Positions 32,956 through 37,994 of a stretch of DNA of 37,994 nt are shown one piece after another (positions within the stretch are counted from its first letter, which is position 1; every line of letters starts with the position of its first letter). Position numbers and translations under genes: made by a program. The stretch lies in contig JAFZAL010000150.1 of the NCBI GenBank assembly GCA_017557195.1, positions 1-37,994 on the forward strand. The letters run 5' to 3'. The DNA is from Thermoguttaceae bacterium (GTDB lineage: Bacteria > Planctomycetota > Planctomycetia > Pirellulales > Thermoguttaceae). The notes under the pieces were generated by a model. That model made no database searches and was not told where the DNA came from. It saw only the letters and a list, made by a program, of their open reading frames with translations.

Positions 32956-33465
32956 ATGCAGGAAACCATTGAAAAGACTCGCGAGGAGGTCCAGCGACTT
33001 GCGGCAGTCAACGAAATTCTGGAACGGAACAACTACGACCAGTCTCGTTTGATTCCGATTCTTCAGCAGGTACAGGAAGTCTTCAAGTACCTTCCGAAGG
33101 ACGCAATCACTTACGTAGCAACGTCGTTGGATTTGCCAGTCGCTCATGTCTATGGCGTAGCGACGTTTTACGCTCACTTTACGCTCAACCCGAAAGGCAA
33201 GCACATCATTCGCATTTGCGACGGCACCGCGTGCCACGTCAAAAAGTCGACCGGCATTTGCGAAAAGCTGTACGAAAAGCTCGGTCTGAGCGACGACAAT
33301 CGCACCTCGTCTGACCTGATGTTTACTGTCGACATCGTTTATTGCCTTGGAGCATGCGGTTTGGCGCCGGTAATGGTTGTTGACGACGTCGTTTACGGTC
33401 AGGCAACGCCTGAACTGGCGGCGGAACTGGTAGACAAAATTCGCGCTGAGGAGTCGGCAGCGTAG
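32956..33465 (+). CDS. hydC: [FeFe]-hydrogenase subunit C (NuoE-like)
   Basis: This is a 169-residue thioredoxin-fold [2Fe-2S] protein homologous to NuoE. It is the small electron-transfer subunit of the multimeric NAD-dependent, often electron-bifurcating [FeFe]-hydrogenase. The four cluster cysteines are in CDGTACHVK and CLGACGLAPV. The N-terminal helical region (SRLIPILQQVQEVFKYLP) is typical. GGAG lies 11 bases before the ATG. It heads hydC-hydB-hydA, with gaps of 103 and 81 bp. The position at the head of the operon and the partner genes make HydC more likely than a complex I subunit. Confidence 0.93.
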   Translation: MQETIEKTREEVQRLAAVNEILERNNYDQSRLIPILQQVQEVFKYLPKDAITYVATSLDLPVAHVYGVATFYAHFTLNPKGKHIIRICDGTACHVKKSTGICEKLYEKLGLSDDNRTSSDLMFTVDIVYCLGACGLAPVMVVDDVVYGQATPELAAELVDKIRAEESAA

Positions 33466-33568
33466 CAGGAACCCCGCGGCGGAGCAATCCATCGATTCTC
33501 CCCCGAATTTCGGTTTTTCCTTGCGTCTTTCAAACAAGTCCTTAACATTTAACCCAATATAAAATATC

Positions 33569-35479
33569 ATGCCAAATCTGGAACAGATTGCCGAACAGTT
33601 TAATAAACGTGCAGCGGCATTGAAACGGCGAATCATTATTTGCGGTGAAACTGGCTGTATCGCCAACGGATCCTTAAAGGTTCGCGACGCTCTGGTTGAA
33701 GAGCTGAAAAAACAAGGCGTAAACGTTACTGTTGACCTTTCCTCACAGTGCGCCGAATCTCTGGCTGACGCCAACAATCCTTTAACTTACGTATCCAAGT
33801 CCGGCTGCCAGGGTCTGTGCCAGGAAGGACCTTTGGTGCGTTTTGAACCGGAAGGATTCTTCTACTGTCACGTTAAAGTGGAAGACGTTCCGGAAATCGT
33901 CGAAAAGACGGTTCTCAAGGGCGAAGTCATCGAACGCATGCTTTACAAAAACCCGGCTACCCAGGAACGCAGCAAGTTCGAAAAAGACATCCCGTTCTTT
34001 GCTCATCAGCAGCGAGTTGCGTTGCGCAACTATCTCATTGAACCGGACAATATTGAAGAATACATCGCTCGCGGCGGTTACGTCGGAGCGCGCAAAGCTG
34101 TTACGGAAATGACGCCCGAACAGATTTGCCAGACAGTTCTCGATTCCGGTCTTAAAGGACGCGGCGGCGGAGGATTCCCCACCGGTCGTAAATGGCTCTT
34201 CACGCTCAATTCCGCCAACAAAGATCCGAAACGTTACATCATTTGCAACGGCGACGAAGGCGACCCCGGAGCCTTTATGGATCGTTCCGTTATGGAAGGC
34301 GACCCGCACTCCGTACTCGAAGGCATGATGATTGCCGGTCGAGCCATTGGCGCTGACGAAGGCGTTGTTTACGTCCGCGCTGAATACCCGCTGGCTGTCA
34401 AACGAATGAGACAAGCTATCGCTCAGGCTGAATCCTACGGCTTGCTGGGCGACAATCTTTTCGGAACGGACTTCTCATTCCGAATTCGCATTATGGAAGG
34501 CGCTGGCGCTTTCGTCTGCGGCGAAGAAACCGCTCTTATCGCTTCCGTTGAAGGCAAACGCGGCATGCCTATGCCCAAGCCGCCATTCCCGGCTGTCAAA
34601 GGTCTGTACGGAAAACCGACTGTTATCAACAACGTTGAAACGCTGAGCATGGTTCCGTACGTTCTTCGTGAAGGCGCTGAAAAGTTCGCTGCTGTTGGTC
34701 CGGAAACCGCCAGAGGAACCAAGACGTTCGCTTTGACCGGTCACGTTGCCAACACCGGCTTGATTGAAGTCCCGTTCGGCATGACCCTTCGCGAAATCGT
34801 TTACGGCATCGGCGGCGGCGTTATCGACAACGCTGGCAACGTTACGCAGGACGATTTCAAATCCGTTCAGATCGGCGGACCTTCCGGCGGATGCCTTACT
34901 CCCGCCATGCTCGACATGCCTCTGGATTACCAGCACCTCCAGGAAGTTGGAGCTATCGTTGGATCCGGCGGTTTGGTCGTTATGAACAAGCAGACCTGTA
35001 TGGTTAAAGTCGCTCGCTTCTTCATGCAGTTCACGCAGAACGAATCCTGCGGCAAGTGCGTTCCCTGCCGTGAAGGCACCAAGCAGATGCTCGCTCTTCT
35101 GGACGACATCATCGAAGGCCGCGGCACCGCTGAAACGCTCGAACAGCTGGAAGAACTCGCTAACGCGGTCAAGCTCGGTTCGCTGTGCAACCTCGGCAAG
35201 ACGGCTCCGAACCCGGTTCTGTCCACCTTGAAGTACTTCCGCGAAGAATACGAAGCTCACGTCTTCAAGAAGATTTGCCCGACCGGCGAATGCAAAGCGT
35301 TGGCTCGTCCGACCATCAACCCGGAAAAATGCAAGGGCTGCACCGCGTGCGCTCGCAAGTGCCCCGTCGGCGCCATTTCCGGAACTGTCAAACAGCCGCA
35401 TACCATTGATCCTGAAAAGTGCATCAAGTGCGGAGCGTGCAAAGAAGCCTGCAAGTTCGGCGCTGTCGAAGGAATTTAA
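33569..35479 (+). CDS. hydB: [FeFe]-hydrogenase subunit B (NuoF-like, NADH/FMN)
   Basis: This 636-residue flavoprotein carries the NAD(H) site of the hydrogenase. In order: an N-terminal thioredoxin-like [2Fe-2S] domain (cysteines in CGETGC and SGCQGLC), and the NuoF core with GRGGGGFPTGRKW (FMN/NADH loop) and NGDEGDPGAFMDRSVMEGDPH. These are followed by the SLBB-type region, a [4Fe-4S] site at SCGKCVPCREGT, and a C-terminal pair of ferredoxin-type [4Fe-4S] motifs (CKGCTACARKCPVG and CIKCGACKEACKFG). This is the standard HydB layout. The extra C-terminal ferredoxin domain distinguishes it from respiratory NuoF. No Shine-Dalgarno is obvious. Confidence 0.95.
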   Translation: MPNLEQIAEQFNKRAAALKRRIIICGETGCIANGSLKVRDALVEELKKQGVNVTVDLSSQCAESLADANNPLTYVSKSGCQGLCQEGPLVRFEPEGFFYCHVKVEDVPEIVEKTVLKGEVIERMLYKNPATQERSKFEKDIPFFAHQQRVALRNYLIEPDNIEEYIARGGYVGARKAVTEMTPEQICQTVLDSGLKGRGGGGFPTGRKWLFTLNSANKDPKRYIICNGDEGDPGAFMDRSVMEGDPHSVLEGMMIAGRAIGADEGVVYVRAEYPLAVKRMRQAIAQAESYGLLGDNLFGTDFSFRIRIMEGAGAFVCGEETALIASVEGKRGMPMPKPPFPAVKGLYGKPTVINNVETLSMVPYVLREGAEKFAAVGPETARGTKTFALTGHVANTGLIEVPFGMTLREIVYGIGGGVIDNAGNVTQDDFKSVQIGGPSGGCLTPAMLDMPLDYQHLQEVGAIVGSGGLVVMNKQTCMVKVARFFMQFTQNESCGKCVPCREGTKQMLALLDDIIEGRGTAETLEQLEELANAVKLGSLCNLGKTAPNPVLSTLKYFREEYEAHVFKKICPTGECKALARPTINPEKCKGCTACARKCPVGAISGTVKQPHTIDPEKCIKCGACKEACKFGAVEGI

Positions 35480-35483
35480 GCAG

Positions 35484-35510
35484 GATGCGAGTTGCGAGTT
35501 GCGAGTAACG
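35484..35510. repeat. GAGTTGC heptamer tract between hydB and hydA
   Basis: About three units of GCGAGTT lie just after the hydB stop, the complement of the tracts found inside the two coding genes. It interrupts an operon without a terminator. Confidence 0.75.
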
Positions 35511-35560
35511 TTCGCAGCTCATGATTTCCCGTAACAATTGACCAAATACATTTTAATACT

Positions 35561-37558
35561 ATGACTGATACAAAAAAATTAACTGTAAACGGTCTGGAAG
35601 TCGAGTTCACCGACGAACGCAACCTGCTTGAAGTTATTCGTAAAGCGGGTATCGACCTTCCGACGTTCTGCTATCACAGCGAGCTGAGCATTTACGGCGC
35701 CTGCCGTTTGTGCCTGGTTCTGGTTGAAGGCCGCGGCATTATGGCCGCCTGTTCTACCGCCCCGGCTGAAGGGATGGTAATTCACACCGATACAAAAGAG
35801 CTTCGCAACATGCGCAAGATCAACATCGAACTGTTGTTGGCTAACCATGACCGCGAATGCACCATGTGCCCGAAAAGCGCCACCTGCTCTCTGCAGAACA
35901 TTGCGCGCCGTTTGGGCGTTCACGAAGTCCGTTACAAGGCTCCGCGTCACGAACATCCGATTGACAAGTCCTCTCCGTCTTTGGATCGCAACCCCAACAA
36001 GTGCATCCTTTGCGGCGACTGCGTCCGCGTCTGCTCGGAAATTCAGGGCATTGGAGCTATCAACTTCACAAACCGCGGCAGCAACGCTCTGGTTGCCCCG
36101 GCGTTCAACAACGATCTGGGCAAAGTCGAATGCGTTAACTGCGGTCAGTGTGCCGCCGTCTGCCCGACTGGCGCCTTAACCCCGCGTGACGACACGGACA
36201 AGGTTTGGAAAGCTCTGTACGACCCCAGCAAAACGGTTGTCGTTCAGATCGCTCCATCCGTCCGAGTTGGCTTGGGCGAAATGTTCGGCTGCCCGGTTGG
36301 CGAAAACGTTGCTGGCAAACTCGTTGCCGCTTTGAAGCTCATGGGCTTCAAGTACGTTTACGACACCAACTTCACCGCCGACATGACCATCTTCGAAGAA
36401 GCGACCGAATTCATCGATCGGTTCACGAAGAAGGAAAAGCTGCCTCTGTTTACGTCCTGCTGCCCGGCGTGGGTCAAGTTTGCTGAAAGCTACTTCCCGG
36501 AATTCCTGCCCAACGTTTCCAGCTGCCGCTCTCCGCAAGGCATGTTCGGCGCTATCGCTCAGGACATTCTTCCGCAGCAGCTCGGCTGCAAACGCGAAGA
36601 CCTCTTCGTCGTTTCCATCATGCCCTGCACAGCGAAGAAGTTTGAATGCCAGCTTCCGAAACTGGCAACCGATGGCAAACCGGACGTTGACGTTGTTATT
36701 ACCACAGCAGAAGTTGGCCGTATGATCCACTCGATGGGCATCGACATCAACGACCTGGCTCCACAGGCGTTCGACATGCCTTGGGGTCTGGCGACCGGCG
36801 GCGGCGTCATCTTCGGCGCGTCCGGAGGCGTTATGGAAGCCGCTCTTCGTTTTGCCGTCGAAAAGATTACCGGCGAAACCCTCAAAGACGTCAACTTCAC
36901 GATGGTTCGCGGTATGGACAACCGCAAGACCGCTACGCTCAACGTTGCTGGCAACGAAGTCAAAGTCGCCGTCGTTTATGGCTTGGCGGCTGCGAAGAAA
37001 CTGCTCAACGAACTCAAGTCTGGCGAATCCTACTTCGACTTCATCGAAGTCATGGCTTGCCCGGGCGGATGCATTTCCGGCGGCGGTCAGCCCTACGGCG
37101 CTACCAACGCGATTCGCAAGCAGCGTCAGGACGGTCTGTACACGATCGACGCCACCAGCCAGCTTAAGAAGTCGCAAGAGAACTACATGGTCGACAAGTG
37201 CTATGAAGAACACCTCGGCGGCTGCGCTGGTTCTCACAAGGCTCACGAACTGCTGCACACTCACTATCAGAACCGCAGCCAGCTCTTCGACGCCAAGCTC
37301 CCGATTATTCGCGGAACGAAAGACAACCGTCTGACGGTTACTGTTACAATCCCCACCAAGGGCGACAACGCAGCGGCGACTGAACTGCTCGGAGCCGTTT
37401 CCAAGTTCGTCCAGGACAGCGGATACATGGACAGCGTTGACCTCGACGCCGCGTTCACGGCTGAAAACGTCAACTGCGTTACCGTTGACTGCGAAGAAAT
37501 CGCCCCGTCGATTGACAGCGTCAAAGAAGCTATCGAAAAGGGAGTCAAAGCTCTCTAA
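35561..37558 (+). CDS. hydA: [FeFe]-hydrogenase catalytic subunit A
   Basis: HydA reversibly reduces protons to H2 at the H-cluster, taking electrons from NADH (via HydB) and reduced ferredoxin. The 665 residues contain an N-terminal plant-type [2Fe-2S] domain, a His-ligated cluster motif (HDRECTMCPKSATC), two [4Fe-4S] motifs (CILCGDCVRVC, CVNCGQCAAVC), then the H-domain. L1 is TSCCPAW, L2 is MPCTAKKFE and L3 is EVMACPGGCISGGGQP, all cluster cysteines present. The small-subunit region ends near HELLHTHY (about residue 567). About 90 further residues follow that I cannot assign. The HydE/F/G maturases are not in the window. With HydC and HydB it forms a group A3-type bifurcating hydrogenase (subgroup inferred). 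Confidence 0.95.
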   Translation: MTDTKKLTVNGLEVEFTDERNLLEVIRKAGIDLPTFCYHSELSIYGACRLCLVLVEGRGIMAACSTAPAEGMVIHTDTKELRNMRKINIELLLANHDRECTMCPKSATCSLQNIARRLGVHEVRYKAPRHEHPIDKSSPSLDRNPNKCILCGDCVRVCSEIQGIGAINFTNRGSNALVAPAFNNDLGKVECVNCGQCAAVCPTGALTPRDDTDKVWKALYDPSKTVVVQIAPSVRVGLGEMFGCPVGENVAGKLVAALKLMGFKYVYDTNFTADMTIFEEATEFIDRFTKKEKLPLFTSCCPAWVKFAESYFPEFLPNVSSCRSPQGMFGAIAQDILPQQLGCKREDLFVVSIMPCTAKKFECQLPKLATDGKPDVDVVITTAEVGRMIHSMGIDINDLAPQAFDMPWGLATGGGVIFGASGGVMEAALRFAVEKITGETLKDVNFTMVRGMDNRKTATLNVAGNEVKVAVVYGLAAAKKLLNELKSGESYFDFIEVMACPGGCISGGGQPYGATNAIRKQRQDGLYTIDATSQLKKSQENYMVDKCYEEHLGGCAGSHKAHELLHTHYQNRSQLFDAKLPIIRGTKDNRLTVTVTIPTKGDNAAATELLGAVSKFVQDSGYMDSVDLDAAFTAENVNCVTVDCEEIAPSIDSVKEAIEKGVKAL

Positions 37559-37579
37559 ACGATATTTATCGTAAAGCGA

Positions 37580-37624
37580 AAAACGAGAAGTAAGAGACAA
37601 CGTCTTTTACTTCTCGTTTTTTAT
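37580..37624 (+). terminator. Intrinsic terminator of the hyd operon
   Basis: A 14-bp perfect stem (AAAACGAGAAGTAA at 37580-37593 with its complement at 37607-37620), further paired inside by AGAC/GTCT, is followed by a T-run. It begins 22 bp after the hydA stop. Confidence 0.93.
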
Positions 37625-37655
37625 TGTTCTTCCGGTAAGAATGCCTGGCGTTTTC

Positions 37656-37716
37656 GCAGGTCAGTCCGTTCACGGATTTGACGGATTAAACGGATTTTCA
37701 CCGATTGGTTTATTGT
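37656..37716. repeat. 61-bp dispersed repeat with CGGATT units, copy 2
   Basis: This is the partner of 15445-15505, in the same orientation and again behind a gene end. It is followed at 37738-37770 by CGCAAAGAACGCAAAGATCGCAAAG-like units, which resemble those at 11003-11062. Confidence 0.8.
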
Positions 37717-37839
37717 GCTTCCTTGCTAATGTTTTTAAGCCGCAAAGAACGCAAAGATCGCAAAGAAATGGAAGGCGGTAACGGAGTTCGCGCAGCGAAC
37801 GTAGTTACGCTTTGAACCGTACACGCACACGGTTGAGCC

Positions 37840-37994
37840 AGATCGCGGCAGTCCTCTGCCGCGTTCATTCTAACCCCGAAAGGGGTTACATCTCTATAAC
37901 CGGCGGTTGTCAACCTCCGGGGGACGGAGACGACAACAAAATAAAATATCGACAACTACCCTTTTCTTTCCGTCCCTCACGCTTGGCGTGAGGG
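37840..37994. repeat. Hairpin array related to the MITE interior (cut by window end)
   Basis: A series of small hairpins includes CGCGGCAG/CTGCCGCG, AACCCC/GGGGTT, GGTTG/CAACC, and CCCTCACGC/GCGTGAGGG at the very end. The stretch TCTCTATAACCGGCGG is shared with the MITE at 3931-3946. No terminal repeats like those of the MITE are seen, but the right end is outside the window. Positions 37771-37839 hold nothing recognisable. Confidence 0.65.

Noticed and set aside
32956..37558. Reading the three genes as complex I NuoEFG
   Set aside because: The last gene has all three H-cluster motifs and HydB has the extra C-terminal ferredoxin domain, so this is an [FeFe]-hydrogenase.
37710..37955. An 81-residue minus-strand open frame at the window end
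   Set aside because: It runs through repeats and hairpins only and has no gene-like features.

Overview
The window looks like chromosomal DNA of a strictly anaerobic, saccharolytic Gram-negative bacterium. I favour the PVC group, most likely a gut or rumen planctomycete. The basis is inference: an NAD-linked [FeFe]-hydrogenase (HydCBA), a PPi-type phosphofructokinase, secreted GH99-like and GH106-like proteins, zinc-ribbon GTPases, and a CinA-like/NadD-like fusion protein. Many starts lack a clear Shine-Dalgarno. No rRNA, CRISPR array, phage genes or intact transposase was seen.

Layout. 0.3-6.8 kb: an EamA permease, a small membrane protein, the housekeeping unit tRNA-Gln / rpsB / tsf (minus strand), a 373-bp MITE-like insertion, an anchored hypothetical protein, a MenA/UbiA prenyltransferase and a CPBP protease. 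6.8-15.4 kb: pfp (minus), then three secreted or anchored proteins (AIM6/GDPD-like, GH99-like, giant GH106-like). 15.7-21.4 kb: an NtrC-type regulator without its GAFTGA loop, the CinA/NadD fusion, and clpB behind a near-consensus sigma-54 promoter. 21.5-31.6 kb (minus): seven co-directional genes, in transcription order a radical SAM activase-like protein, a membrane/coiled-coil protein, a ClpB-D2-like AAA+ ATPase, a probable pseudokinase, a soluble zinc-ribbon GTPase, a GAP1-like protein, and a membrane zinc-ribbon GTPase. 31.7-32.5 kb: a short-chain dehydrogenase. 33-37.6 kb: hydC-hydB-hydA with a clear terminator.

The seven-gene cluster is the best candidate for a little-described system. 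GAP1-like proteins with TRAFAC GTPases recall the NTP-dependent GTPase-centred conflict systems predicted by comparative genomics. The set here adds a radical SAM protein, a half-dead AAA+ remodeller and a kinase fold that seems to have lost both catalytic aspartates. No effector nuclease or toxin is evident, so its role is open.

The second striking layer is repeat DNA. Intergenic regions are full of degenerate 7-bp tandem repeats, often arranged as inverted arms around a conserved core (ACGCAAAGCG-like). The same heptamer has entered two unrelated genes in frame, where it encodes the same heptapeptide. A separate 66-bp repeat has entered one of those genes. The MITE has terminal inverted repeats, a perfect 9-bp target duplication, an internal sigma-70-like promoter and an array of small hairpins.
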